Below are positions 18,301 to 26,172 of a DNA stretch of 64,000 nt, in pieces. Positions within the stretch are counted from its first letter, which is position 1. Each line of letters opens with the position of its first letter. Position numbers and translations under genes: made by a program. The DNA lies in assembly GCF_011762485.1 (NCBI RefSeq), contig NZ_JAAKGI010000002.1, positions 248,001 to 312,000 of the forward strand, in the 5' to 3' direction. Source of the stretch: Yeosuana marina (GTDB lineage Bacteria > Bacteroidota > Bacteroidia > Flavobacteriales > Flavobacteriaceae). Below the pieces are notes generated by a model, which ran no database searches, was not told the origin of the DNA, and was given only the letters and a program-made list of their open reading frames with translations.

Positions 18301-18437
18301 ATAACGATTACCTGTGGAGGGTTGGCATCTGGAAAGAGATTTTTTGGTAACGTAACTAGGGCTACGATACCCATAATAAAGAAACCTGCTATAATGGCAT
18401 ATAGTGTATATGGACGTTTATAGAAATATTCGAACAT
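15351..18437 (-). CDS. RND efflux permease 2
   Basis: A 1028-residue RND permease of the HAE1-like type. It begins MFEYFYKRPYTLYAI, with NVPGATAQVAASTVSKPIE at the porter entry. Helix 4 carries the proton-relay DD pair in GMLTDDAVVVLENVERH. The second half repeats the topology and ends in a short charged tail. It lies 4 bases after its adaptor gene, with TolC2 before that, in a unit headed by arsR2. It is clearly not a close copy of permease 1, so this region carries two independent pumps rather than a recent duplication. Substrate unknown. Confidence 0.9.
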   Translation of the reverse strand: MFEYFYKRPYTLYAIIAGFFIMGIVALVTLPKNLFPDANPPQVIVITNVPGATAQVAASTVSKPIEQEISRLGLVTDVSSINVANFSIVKADFGYKKDLNAAAVDVANALSIAKGKLPSNVNPAIYTAGDFTLPVDVISLSSKNSNLNEADISKIAESFIKPYLLSNPSIGNVEVFGGFQSSINIEVDPFKAKRYNVNFESISKVLQVLNKDMPIGFVKGDNSFYTITFYGEKDEIEKIKNLNILPNIRLSDVADVKWSYQKRTSGYIGNAKPAIALAIQRAPGGSVLDVSKAARAEMKKLEAEYPNINFEISDTQRNLIELANSNMLDALRDAIIFTLIVVLFFLGNFRAIIAAGLSIPMVFFATMAVIWLTGGELNIVIYTAIILALGMLTDDAVVVLENVERHLNELNEDLETAIIKGTKEVIAPVFAGTISTIAIIFPLMYVGGFPEKIFKPLIFTLIIALIISFFISITFIPQLLKVLYKNGFRKTKVELWFDRAYNNSVGRLVEPYVNVIKFSNGKRKILRRALLTFGVVALLLLTVGNIMPTIGKDAMPPMDTGIIKAQIAFSANETVESAENKVTPFLTWLHKQDWADKSSVAFGTEPGVLSLGSGNLPSEATITINCVDRFHRKLSMWEIEDILRDKLSELEGLKRNDVFDFGATALSSVKAPLDIRLKSPAVDGLTDKTHQVSEAISTVKGLTSVSTSWDKDVSEILLDIDENKALSYGLTPYDIAAQIPIKGQIVGLNANLQSMNTQYVRLYLKGKFSQNEQTLRLLPIQSKFGEIPLESLAKISKQLTYAKIERDKMLYSVDVNGYRSKRPITHLTEDAEAALTNVKNLDGVVITQEGDIATINDSFARMMKAIALGIIILLMVLIAIYKSVKMAFIMILVLPLSLIGAAWGMLLFHKPSCMPSLLGILLLFGIIIKNAVLLIDFYQHHRASGESPYKSAIESVRVRFRPVLMTAFGTIAGMIPIALEQAVGLERLSPLADVAIGGLLIGTLLTLIYVPIYAYSVDKKEVKQIETK

Positions 18438-18441
18438 GGTT

Positions 18442-19497
18442 TTAATTTTTAGTTATTATAGAAGATCCTCCCAAAAGGCGTAATAAAATATCTTGTTTTG
18501 CAACAACAAGTTCTTTACCTGCCAACTCTTTATTACTTACTACAATACCCTCTTCACCTGTTTGAATAATATTTATAGGAATTAAGGTTGCTTTATCATC
18601 TTCTTTTGCTAAAACAAAGCTTTTTCCATCGCGATTTAGAACCGAATCAAAAGGTAATTTTATACTATTTCCTTTAAATACAAGTACGTTAACTTCTATT
18701 CTGTCTCCTGTAGTAAATCCTTTTGAATTGACATATACTTTGTATTCTGCTAAATTGTTAAAGGTGCTGTTTAAGGCTATAGCTGGAAAGTTTTCGTTGT
18801 TAATATTCACACCATAAATTGGTAGATCTGTTGGAATTCTTAACAATAAGTAAAATCCATTAGTTGCACTAATCGTTGCAACAGGATGACCTGGTAAACA
18901 CATATCGCCAATGTTTACTAAAGTTTTAGAAATTACACCATCTACAGGAGACGTTATGGTTGCATAAGTTAATGTATTGGCAACATCAATTTGGTTTTGG
19001 TATAAGGCATCTAATTTTGCCTTAGCAGCTTCAATATTACTTTCTTCAGTTTGAAATTGTTCTTCTGAAGCACCTTTTATTGCTAATAATTCTTTGGTTC
19101 TTTTATGAGTTTCTTCCAAATTGGTAAGAGCCGATTTTGCTGCCTTAATTTGTGAATTTAAACTTATATTGTTTGTTTGAATTGATGTGTTATCTAATCG
19201 GGCAATTATTTCACCTTTTTTCACTTTTGAACCACTAGGTTTTATATAATTTACACGTGCAGTAACTTTTGAAGATAAGTTAACATCTTTATCATTTTCA
19301 GTTTGTGCTAAATAGGGTAGTGTAAGCGTTACTTCTTCTGCTTTGGGTTTAATGGTTGAAACTACAATACCGTATTGTTTAGCAATTGGTAAATTGGCTT
19401 CTTTTCGTTTGGCATTAACTACAGCGAAAATTGCCAAAATCACAATTGTAACGACGACAATTATTCCTATTGTTTTTTTGTTTTTTATCGTTTTCAT
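18442..19497 (-). CDS. RND adaptor 2 (membrane-anchored)
   Basis: A 351-residue membrane fusion protein. It is anchored by an N-terminal helix (GIIVVVTIVILAIFAVV) rather than a lipobox. The lipoyl halves (VKPSGSKVKKGEIIARLD-like segment near residue 85 and ITSPVDGVISKTLVNIGD near 190) flank a coiled-coil hairpin, followed by the beta-barrel part. The start overlaps the TolC2 stop by 4 bases and the permease begins 4 bases downstream, a tightly coupled operon. Confidence 0.88.
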   Translation of the reverse strand: MKTIKNKKTIGIIVVVTIVILAIFAVVNAKRKEANLPIAKQYGIVVSTIKPKAEEVTLTLPYLAQTENDKDVNLSSKVTARVNYIKPSGSKVKKGEIIARLDNTSIQTNNISLNSQIKAAKSALTNLEETHKRTKELLAIKGASEEQFQTEESNIEAAKAKLDALYQNQIDVANTLTYATITSPVDGVISKTLVNIGDMCLPGHPVATISATNGFYLLLRIPTDLPIYGVNINNENFPAIALNSTFNNLAEYKVYVNSKGFTTGDRIEVNVLVFKGNSIKLPFDSVLNRDGKSFVLAKEDDKATLIPINIIQTGEEGIVVSNKELAGKELVVAKQDILLRLLGGSSIITKN

Positions 19498-20807
19498 TTT
19501 ACTAAGTTTTCAATGTTATTACCATAAATCACAGCTAATTTTACTAGTGTTTGCCATTTTTCGGCTTCGGCTTTATAGAGTTTTGATTTTTCTAGCACTA
19601 AATCGTCTTCATATTTTAAATAATCTTCAATAGTTATTCTTCCAGATTGAAAACTCACTTTGGCAATGGCTAAAATTGCTTCTTTATCTTTTACATTTTG
19701 TTGATACAATTTTTCTGACTTATACAATAATTGGAGGCTTTTTTGAAATTGTTCAGCCTGAGACACTACAGCTAACCTCATTTTATCATACTCATTTTGA
19801 GTTGTGCTGTATTCAATGTTACTTTTTTTGATTTGAGAGTACTGGCTTTTATTAAATATGGGTAAACTAACTACCAAACCAATGTCTGTGTAGTTTTTGT
19901 CTATAGCCCGGTTATTATTATAGGCATTAGCAAAACTGTGGTTATAATTTCCTATAAGTAATATGGAAGGCAACAATTTTTCTTTTTCGGCTCTTAAGCT
20001 TAATTTATCGGCCAATACTTTTTGTTGAATGGGCTCTAACGATTTAATTTCACTGGTATCTAATGAAGCTGTTTCTATCATTTCAACTGAAGTATTTAAT
20101 CTAATTCCTGTTAATGTTTTAATGGATGCCAATGCTGTTTCCCTATTGATGGCAATGTCATTAATAGTAGCATCAACTTGATTAATAACATTTTGGATAA
20201 CTAATAAACTGGACCCAGGAGCTCTTCCATTGTTAACTTGAATAGCAACAATTTCTTTTGTTTTTAACAGTGATTGCTTTTTAATCTCAAGGGCATGTGA
20301 TAAAGATTCAATGTATTGTAAATTGGCATTTGAACTGACAATAATAGCCTCATTCTGTAACAAATTTATATATTGTTTGGCTTTGGCTGATTTTTGTATG
20401 TACTTGGCCTTATTTGCCATTGTATATATAGATTTGATAAATACTGGCATTGAAATACTAACACCAGCCCTTAAAATATCTTCGCTAAATGGTTGTGGAA
20501 TACTCGAATCTTGAATCATAGGAAACATTTCATTTGGAGGGACTGGAAGCATACCAGTTGGTGTTGAGTAATTATTATAAGTTCCAAAAGTTGTTATTTT
20601 AGGATACAAAGCACTGTATGCTAATTGCTTCCCTATTTTTGCGTTTTCAAATGCCAAACTATCATTTTTTGTTTGTGGATTTGATTTTAGAGCTAAGAAT
20701 AATTCCTGGATGTTTTCAGCTTCTTGTGAATAGATTTCTAAAGAGTCCAAAAAGGTAAAAACAGAAATTACCATTAAAATTTTAAATATTTTGTTCATTG
20801 CTTTCAT
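19494..20807 (-). CDS. TolC-family outer-membrane efflux protein 2
   Basis: A 437-residue outer-membrane factor with a signal peptide ending near LEIYSQE. The repeat landmarks include VNNGRAPGSSLLVIQNVINQ and the H7/H8 segment FQSGRITIEDYLKYEDDLV. It is the first structural gene after arsR2 and has an ArsR-type dyad a few bases before its start. An in-frame Met three codons later is an alternative start. With adaptor 2 and permease 2 it forms the second complete tripartite pump. Confidence 0.88.
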   Translation of the reverse strand: MKAMNKIFKILMVISVFTFLDSLEIYSQEAENIQELFLALKSNPQTKNDSLAFENAKIGKQLAYSALYPKITTFGTYNNYSTPTGMLPVPPNEMFPMIQDSSIPQPFSEDILRAGVSISMPVFIKSIYTMANKAKYIQKSAKAKQYINLLQNEAIIVSSNANLQYIESLSHALEIKKQSLLKTKEIVAIQVNNGRAPGSSLLVIQNVINQVDATINDIAINRETALASIKTLTGIRLNTSVEMIETASLDTSEIKSLEPIQQKVLADKLSLRAEKEKLLPSILLIGNYNHSFANAYNNNRAIDKNYTDIGLVVSLPIFNKSQYSQIKKSNIEYSTTQNEYDKMRLAVVSQAEQFQKSLQLLYKSEKLYQQNVKDKEAILAIAKVSFQSGRITIEDYLKYEDDLVLEKSKLYKAEAEKWQTLVKLAVIYGNNIENLVK

Positions 20808-20812
20808 TTGTT

Positions 20813-20830
20813 TATCGCCAATAAACGATA
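20813..20830. promoter_or_regulatory. ArsR-type operator C before tolC2
   Basis: TATCG-N8-CGATA lies between arsR2 and tolC2, a few bases before the tolC2 start. On the minus strand its right flank GCGATAAACAAAT is identical to that of operator A. The spacer on the coding strand is TTTATTGG, a weaker match to a -7 element than in operators B and D. Confidence 0.6.
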
Positions 20831-20846
20831 TGATTATTAAAAAATA

Positions 20847-21152
20847 TCAATCAAAAAATTGTTGAAATAATAATTTTGCAATCTTCCAGTTTTCTTGATT
20901 GATACAATACTTTATTTTTTGCGGTTTTAATTCACCTTGAATTAAACCTGCGTTTTTCAATTCCTTTAAATGTTGTGAAACTGTTGATTGCGAAATTGGC
21001 AATATGTCAACCAAATCTCCAGTAAAACAACAGGATTGATTTTCAAGATGTTTTAAAATGGCAATGCGAGTAGAATGCCCCGAAGCTTTGGCAAATTTTG
21101 CCAAAGCTTCGGTATCTTCCTTATAATCTATATGCGCTAAACTTCTTTTCAT
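20847..21152 (-). CDS. arsR: ArsR-family repressor 2
   Basis: A 101-residue ArsR/SmtB repressor starting MKRSLAHIDYKED. A start 16 codons further upstream is open but would run straight through the operator dyad, and the paralogue at 8707 starts at the matching Met, so the shorter start is preferred. Cys41-Cys42 (NQSCCFTGD) and the IKYCINQ cysteine are conserved with arsR1. Most residues from 11 to 88 are identical to arsR1, with GHPTRI changed to GHSTRI. It probably controls both RND sets downstream. Confidence 0.9.
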   Translation of the reverse strand: MKRSLAHIDYKEDTEALAKFAKASGHSTRIAILKHLENQSCCFTGDLVDILPISQSTVSQHLKELKNAGLIQGELKPQKIKYCINQENWKIAKLLFQQFFD

Positions 21153-21158
21153 ATTTTT

Positions 21159-21176
21159 TATCGCAAATGTACGATA
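21159..21176. promoter_or_regulatory. ArsR-type operator D at arsR2 start
   Basis: TATCG-N8-CGATA lies just upstream of the preferred arsR2 start. The spacer on the coding strand is TACATTTG, an exact fit to the Bacteroidota -7 consensus TAnnTTTG. This supports both the shorter arsR2 start and autoregulation by promoter occlusion. Confidence 0.7.
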
Positions 21177-21254
21177 GATATTTGAAATGAAATGTAACAA
21201 AAGTCATATATTTCAAAGAAAAGCTAAAATTATATCAGTTATTTTGTGATATTC

Positions 21255-21270
21255 GGCATAATAAAATGCC
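21255..21270. terminator. Weak hairpin after the ars operon
   Basis: A short hairpin GGCAT-N6-ATGCC lies 43 bases beyond the stop of the metallophosphoesterase gene (minus strand) and before arsR2. The stem is only 5 bases with a partial T run on one side, so termination is possible but weak. Confidence 0.3.
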
Positions 21271-21312
21271 TTTTCGATTTCGAATGAATAGTACTGAATT
21301 AATCGGTCATCA

Positions 21313-22041
21313 CTATTTCCCAAGCCTTAGTGCTTCAGCATAGGAACTATCAAATTCGCTTTCTTCTACGGCTCTAGCAGCCTTCTCAACATCATATTCA
21401 ACTCTTCTAAAAGAAACATCAATAGCTTTTGATTTAGCAGAAAAAGTAAATTGACCCAGCTCTAATATAGCATAGCAAGTTCTAGCATCTCCATCTTTGG
21501 GCTTGCCTACAGAACCAATATTAACTACATGTTTGAAACTATTACTATCCTCAATTATGCGATGAAAAGGTTTGTGCGTATGACCACATAGTAATACATC
21601 TGCCTGATGTGAATACATCATCTCTAATACTTCATCCTTGGGATAATCAACTAGCATATAATCATTTATAGCTTTTACACTTCCATGAACCATTAAGAGA
21701 TTGAAAGGCTCATTGTTTGTAATAAATGATAAGGATAAATGCCTCGGTAGGTTAATCAAGTAATCTCTATTTTGATTGCTTACCATTGCTCGTGTTAACC
21801 CTCTATTTGAGGGTTGAGCTTCTTTTAAAACAGGATTTAGCAAAGCCTCATCGTGATTTCCCATTATGGTAGGAATATGCCTTTTTCTTATCTCATCTAC
21901 TACTTCATTTGGCCAAACATTGTAACCAACCAAATCTCCTAAACAATAAATTGCATCCACATTTTCTGACTCTACATCCTTAAAAAAAGCCTCAAGTGCC
22001 GGTAAATTTGCATGTATGTCTGAAAAGAAAGCTATTCTCAT
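21313..22041 (-). CDS. Metallophosphoesterase (calcineurin-like) in the ars operon
   Basis: A 242-residue YfcE-type phosphoesterase with the complete set of metal ligand motifs: DIHAN (residues 8-12), GDLVGY, GNHDE, and GHTHKPF near 150. It is a soluble two-metal hydrolase of phosphodiesters or phosphomonoesters. Its ATG overlaps the ACR3 stop by 4 bases, so it is translationally coupled to arsenite export. A role in removing arsenate-containing or arsenic-damaged nucleotides or sugar phosphates is conceivable; only the coupling is seen. Confidence 0.85.
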   Translation of the reverse strand: MRIAFFSDIHANLPALEAFFKDVESENVDAIYCLGDLVGYNVWPNEVVDEIRKRHIPTIMGNHDEALLNPVLKEAQPSNRGLTRAMVSNQNRDYLINLPRHLSLSFITNNEPFNLLMVHGSVKAINDYMLVDYPKDEVLEMMYSHQADVLLCGHTHKPFHRIIEDSNSFKHVVNIGSVGKPKDGDARTCYAILELGQFTFSAKSKAIDVSFRRVEYDVEKAARAVEESEFDSSYAEALRLGK

Positions 22042-23093
22042 TTTTGTGCTGTTTTAGTTGTATGGTAATACTTCTTTTTCAGCCAAAAGGAAACTCGAAC
22101 CAATAAAATCAATGCTGGAACTTCAACTAAAGGTCCAATTACACCTGCAAATGCTTGTCCTGAATTAAGTCCAAAAACAGCAATGGCAACTGCAATCGCT
22201 AATTCAAAATTATTGCCTGCTGCTGTAAAAGCTACCGAAGCTGTTTTGTCGTATTCTGCTCCTGTTGCTTTGGTAACGAAAAATCCAATGATAAACATCA
22301 ACGTAAAATAGATAAGTAAAGGAACTGCAATAATCAGAACATCCATTGGGATTTGTACAATCAATTCACCTTTCAAAGAAAACATGACAATGATTGTAAA
22401 TAATAGAGCAATCAATGTCATTGGTGAAATTGTTGGGATGAATTTTTTTGTGTACCATTCCTCTCCTTTTAATTTTACTAAGATTAGCCTGCTCAATATT
22501 CCAATTACAAAAGGTATCCCTAAATAAATGGCTACACTTTCAGCAATCGTTCCAATTGAAATATCCACGATAGCACCTTCGAATCCAAAATAGGGAGGAA
22601 GCACTGTTATAAAAATCCAAGCATAAAAACTGTATGCAAACACTTGAAAAATACTGTTTAAAGCTACCAAGCCTGCACCATATTCGCTACTTCCTTCTGC
22701 AAGGTCGTTCCAAACCAAAACCATAGCGATGCAACGAGCCAAACCAATTAAAATAAGCCCAACCATATACTCGGGATAGTCACGTAAAAATGTAATTGCC
22801 AAAACAAACATTAAAACGGGACCAATTATCCAATTTAAAATAAGCGAAATAGATAGAATTTTTGTGTTTCTAAATACTTTTGGTAAAAGTGCATAGTTGA
22901 CTTTTGCCAAAGGCGGATACATCATTAAAATCAGACCGATTGCAATCGGAATATTGGTTGTTCCGCTATTAAATGAGTTTATGATGTTTGGAAAGGTTGG
23001 AATAAAATATCCAAGTCCAACTCCAATTGCCATTGCGACAAATATCCACAACGTTAGATTTTTGTCAAGAAAACTTAATTTTTTTGTAGCCAT
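22038..23093 (-). CDS. acr3: ACR3-family arsenite efflux transporter
   Basis: A 351-residue ten-helix transporter of the ACR3/BART superfamily. The essential membrane cysteine lies in [16 protein letters not shown], and the second-half motif is [21 protein letters not shown]3 exports arsenite using the proton motive force. The arsenate reductase gene ends 3 bases upstream and the phosphoesterase overlaps downstream, a standard ars operon order. Confidence 0.95.
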   Translation of the reverse strand: MATKKLSFLDKNLTLWIFVAMAIGVGLGYFIPTFPNIINSFNSGTTNIPIAIGLILMMYPPLAKVNYALLPKVFRNTKILSISLILNWIIGPVLMFVLAITFLRDYPEYMVGLILIGLARCIAMVLVWNDLAEGSSEYGAGLVALNSIFQVFAYSFYAWIFITVLPPYFGFEGAIVDISIGTIAESVAIYLGIPFVIGILSRLILVKLKGEEWYTKKFIPTISPMTLIALLFTIIVMFSLKGELIVQIPMDVLIIAVPLLIYFTLMFIIGFFVTKATGAEYDKTASVAFTAAGNNFELAIAVAIAVFGLNSGQAFAGVIGPLVEVPALILLVRVSFWLKKKYYHTTKTAQK

Positions 23094-23096
23094 TTA

Positions 23097-23729
23097 TTAT
23101 GAATTTATTTGAGAAAAAACGTAAAACATTTCTGTTGCAATTTGCAGACTTCTTTCGTTATATTTTTCTGCTTGTTGTAGTGTGTTATCAAATGCTTTTG
23201 GGTCTTCAAAAGTTATAGGAATACGTTTTTCTGCACCTGGAACAAATGGGCAAGCTTCATTTGCTGAATCACAAGTCATAATCGCTGCAAATTCAGATTT
23301 TGGATTAAAGTCATCATCTAATTTTTTTGAAAACCCGATTATTGGATGTTCGTTGTCAGCATATTTAATGCTGTACACAGAATTCTCATTATCTGAAATT
23401 TTATTTATCTGAAAACCCGAATTTTTCAAAGTTTCAGCAACCATTGGAAAAAGTGCTGTTGCCTCTGTCCCACCTGAATAACAAAACACGTTTTTTATAT
23501 TGAAGTAATTCGCCATTGTTTGTGCCCAAACTTGTGATAAATGACTTCTTCGTGAATTGTGGGTACAGATAAAGTTGATGCGGATTTCTTGATTTTTTGA
23601 AACCTTTGATTGAATAAATTCGGTGAGCGGTTGTAAAACTGCTTTACGTTCATCTGAAATAGTTTGATGATTTAATCCCTTGATTACTTGTTCTATTACT
23701 GAAAATAGTGTTGGTTTTGTTGTTGTCAT
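23097..23729 (-). CDS. arsC: Arsenate reductase, low-molecular-weight phosphatase-like
   Basis: A 210-residue protein of the LMW tyrosine phosphatase / ArsC superfamily. The P-loop CTHNSRRS (Cys55, C-x5-R) is preceded by INFI, and further conserved segments are FCYSGGTEATALFP and MTCDSANEACPF with cysteines suited to the disulfide relay. It is longer than the 130-residue thioredoxin-linked ArsC, with an N-terminal extension of about 50 residues typical of Bacteroidota homologues. It reduces arsenate to arsenite for export by the downstream ACR3. Confidence 0.9.
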   Translation of the reverse strand: MTTTKPTLFSVIEQVIKGLNHQTISDERKAVLQPLTEFIQSKVSKNQEIRINFICTHNSRRSHLSQVWAQTMANYFNIKNVFCYSGGTEATALFPMVAETLKNSGFQINKISDNENSVYSIKYADNEHPIIGFSKKLDDDFNPKSEFAAIMTCDSANEACPFVPGAEKRIPITFEDPKAFDNTLQQAEKYNERSLQIATEMFYVFSQINS

Positions 23730-23751
23730 TTTTTATAAAATTAAATTGGTT

Positions 23752-24219
23752 TTAGCAACAGTTTCCATCTGGTGAACAACAAGGTTCATCATTTAAGGTT
23801 GATAATTTTACTTTGGTTTTTTCTGCTGGAATTCCGCATTTGTCTTTTGCTAAACAGTCGGTTTGTTTGTTTGTTAGCAAGAAATGTTGCCCGTCAAAAT
23901 CAAGTCCGAATTTTTGAATGGTATCGCCTTGGTATTCTACTTCAATTTCTAAATCTTCTAATCCTAAAACTTTTTCGGACAATTCGATGATGTTAACCAA
24001 TTTTTCAGGATGTAGCCTATGATTGTAATCATTGGCATTCCAAAGTTGAAAGTTTACTACTTCTTCATTTCTAACCATACCACCACAATCGATAAAATGT
24101 TTGGTTATTTTCCCTACCTCTGTGACGTGAAAGTGGCTTGGTACTAATTCTCCGTTAGGTAGCTGAAACGTGATATACTCTAAACGGGAAAGGTGTTGTT
24201 TAACTTGAGATAATAACAT
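23752..24219 (-). CDS. DUF6428-type protein of arsenic operons
   Basis: A 155-residue soluble protein without signal peptide or membrane helix. It resembles proteins named DUF6428 that recur in Bacteroidota ars operons. The N-terminal part contains PNGELVPSHFHVTEVG and FIDCGG, which recalls a cupin-like fold. The C-terminus is Cys-rich (CCSPDGNCC), with another pair at CLAKDKC, so it could bind arsenite as a chaperone for ACR3. The operon position between a secreted protein and arsC supports an arsenic role; biochemistry is unknown. Confidence 0.7.
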   Translation of the reverse strand: MLLSQVKQHLSRLEYITFQLPNGELVPSHFHVTEVGKITKHFIDCGGMVRNEEVVNFQLWNANDYNHRLHPEKLVNIIELSEKVLGLEDLEIEVEYQGDTIQKFGLDFDGQHFLLTNKQTDCLAKDKCGIPAEKTKVKLSTLNDEPCCSPDGNCC

Positions 24220-24220
24220 A

Positions 24221-24856
24221 TTAATTTTTTGTTTTATTTAAGTGATTTATTTGAGCGGCGATATAGACCATTTGCAAAGGTAGTTCATCCTCATTAGACA
24301 GGTCGAATTTTATGGTTAGGTTTTCATTATCAATTTGAGAATTATCGACAATGATACTTAAACCTTTTGATGTGTTTTGCTGAACATCCTTTAACGATTT
24401 TGCAAACACCAGCCAACTACTCCCGTTGCTATATTCTACCCAATATTGATTAGGTTTGCCAGTGTTTGCTTTTTTTACTGAAAACCCATATTGAGATAAA
24501 CTGTTAAAACCGGATATTGGTTTATTTACATCTATATTGATGCCTGCCGATTGGGACTCTATTTTAAGATTATAATATTGGAAAGCTGTATTAAGCCATA
24601 TCATAGCCAATTGAGAATTTTCTGTATTACTGTTATCGATGAACAAAACATCTGTGCCTTCATTATTAAATGCTATTTTTTTGATTTTAAAAGCTATCTG
24701 GTCTAATTGAGTGATTTCTTCTTGCGAAAGTGTATTAATTTGTTCTGTAAGTGCTTCTACACTTTTTTTAACTTTTTTACGCAACGATTGTGCGGTAATG
24801 GTCTGGATGCCTATACTTGTTATAAGCAATAGTGAAAGGATTGTTTTTGTTTTCAT
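24221..24856 (-). CDS. Secreted hypothetical protein in the ars operon
   Basis: A 211-residue protein with a clear signal peptide (cleavage near QTITAQS), so probably periplasmic or outer-membrane associated. After a short basic helix (LRKKVKKSVEALTEQ) the body looks beta-rich, with no motif I recognise and no cysteines in the mature part. It ends 1 base before the DUF6428 gene. As the first structural gene after arsR3 it is presumably arsenic-induced. Confidence 0.65.
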   Translation of the reverse strand: MKTKTILSLLLITSIGIQTITAQSLRKKVKKSVEALTEQINTLSQEEITQLDQIAFKIKKIAFNNEGTDVLFIDNSNTENSQLAMIWLNTAFQYYNLKIESQSAGINIDVNKPISGFNSLSQYGFSVKKANTGKPNQYWVEYSNGSSWLVFAKSLKDVQQNTSKGLSIIVDNSQIDNENLTIKFDLSNEDELPLQMVYIAAQINHLNKTKN

Positions 24857-24878
24857 AGGTTTGGTTTTAATATTAATT

Positions 24879-24896
24879 TATCGCAATAAAGCAATT
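24879..24896. promoter_or_regulatory. ArsR-type operator E (imperfect) before the secreted protein
   Basis: TATCG-N8-CAATT, an imperfect member of the same dyad family, lies between arsR3 and the secreted hypothetical gene. One arm is degraded at its first two bases. Its position matches operators A and C, each found between an arsR gene and the next gene. Confidence 0.45.
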
Positions 24897-24913
24897 AAAG
24901 ATTATAAATTTTT

Positions 24914-25246
24914 TTAACAGCATTCGTCTTTAGTTTGAGTATCCTGGTCTAAAAACAACATTAGTACTTCCTTCATTTTTTGCCAATTTTCCTTATCTAT
25001 ACAATAGCAAACACTTGTCCCCTCAACGTTTCCTTTAATTAAGCCCAAGTTTCGTAATTCTTTTAAGTGTTGGGATATTGTGGGTTGTGCCAGACCTATT
25101 TCGTCCACCAAATTTCCACAATAACAACTATCCATTTTGAACAGTTGTTGCAAAATAGCTACACGTGCAGGATGTGCAAATGCTTTTGCAAACGAAGCTA
25201 TATCATTCTGCGTATCGGTAAATATTTCTGATTTGGTTAAACCCAT
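24914..25246 (-). CDS. arsR: ArsR-family repressor 3
   Basis: A 110-residue ArsR/SmtB repressor started at MGLTKSEIF. An upstream Met seven codons earlier is open but falls inside the operator dyad. The sensing site differs from the other two: DSCYCGNLVDE gives Cys41 and Cys43 (CxC, like classical ArsR ELCVC), a VCYCI pair lies near residue 85, and the protein ends in CC. The recognition helix is LAQPTISQHLKELRNLGL. It heads the inorganic arsenic operon of ArsC and ACR3, and its divergence from ArsR1/2 suggests a different inducer range. Confidence 0.9.
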   Translation of the reverse strand: MGLTKSEIFTDTQNDIASFAKAFAHPARVAILQQLFKMDSCYCGNLVDEIGLAQPTISQHLKELRNLGLIKGNVEGTSVCYCIDKENWQKMKEVLMLFLDQDTQTKDECC

Positions 25247-25259
25247 TTTAATATTATTT

Positions 25260-25277
25260 AATTGCAATATTACGATT
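25260..25277. promoter_or_regulatory. ArsR-type operator F at arsR3 start
   Basis: AATTG-N8-CGATT lies upstream of the preferred arsR3 start. The spacer on the coding strand is TAATATTG, one base off the -7 consensus TAnnTTTG. It parallels operators B and D in placement. Confidence 0.5.
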
Positions 25278-25944
25278 AATATTTAAATACTCAAAGTTTT
25301 TTTTTCGAGCGTTAGCAGAAAATAACTCTTTTATTTTTTTGTGTATTGGGTTTTGAGTTGGCAAAAAATAAATGTGCTGTTTGTGCGGTGGGTTTTTTAG
25401 TTCAAATGTTGATGCTTTGCTCGATTTTCCACAATCGTGGGTTTGCGACTTGCTTTTATAAAATTTGTTAATTTATCAAAATTATTCTCGTAAAACCATC
25501 AAACAAATTTTTGACGACAATTTTTATTATTAATTTCTATTTCAACAGCACAAACCTTTGGACTTCTAAATTTTGATTGCAATAAACTAAACCTGGGAAA
25601 TCCCTTTTATTCAGCTCAACCTAACGTTTGGCTTTTTTAGTACTCAGCATGTTTTAAGATTCCGCAAGAGTGATTAATTCCGATATGAGGATTCTAAATA
25701 TTTTTCCTGATTTCGAGTTAATCGACCTTTTTTAATTCTAAAAATTTGGAGTGAAGTTTAATTTATGTTTGTATCCAAACTGTTTATAACGTGTTTCTTG
25801 TATGATGCGTTGTTAGATAGAGTATTAATTTTAAAATATACAACTGCCATTGTGTTAGAGAGTTTTTTCCAAAAGATGAAACACTATAGCAATGCAATAT
25901 ACACACTACTTTGTTGTGCTTTCGTTATTTTAAATTTTAAGGTA
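25278..25944. other. Long non-coding stretch upstream of arsR3
   Basis: No credible gene was found in these 667 bases. A 76-codon frame at 25765-25995 runs antisense into the pseudogene remnants and has a composition rich in Phe, Leu, Ile and Cys, as expected from chance AT-rich sequence. No transposase, tRNA or repeat was recognised. Confidence 0.5.
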
Positions 25945-26172
25945 TTACCAATCGTTATGCTTAGAATCTTTTTTAAGTGTGAAATATTCATCTAAGTCTG
26001 TATCTAGAACTAATAATATATTAAGAGCGGGACTATTTTTTCTAAATTCATTTTTTTTATTTTTTACAACATAGACTTCTATGGGGTTGGGGTCATAAGT
26101 TCATCTACCACGAGGAAGACCTCCAAAAACGATATCAGACACAGTAACTCTATGTTTGTTATCTTTTAACAT
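25945..26172 (-). pseudogene. Decayed small gene with an internal TGA
   Basis: A 76-codon frame starting ATG (MLKDNKHRVTVSDIVFGG) is interrupted after LPRGR by an in-frame TGA, most simply a TGG to TGA change. It then continues with protein-like sequence (TYDPNPIEVYVVKNKKN, LNILLVLDTDLDEYF) to a TAA. Its start overlaps the stop of the upstream remnant in the ATG...TAA manner of coupled genes. The family is not recognised. Confidence 0.55.

Noticed and set aside
25311-25630. GTTAGC and CTAACG segments resembling integron attC ends
   Set aside because: They are more than 300 bases apart, with no paired inner boxes, integrase or cassette array.
25765-25995. Plus-strand 76-codon frame
   Set aside because: Hydrophobic chance frame overlapping the decayed minus-strand genes; no motif or credible context.
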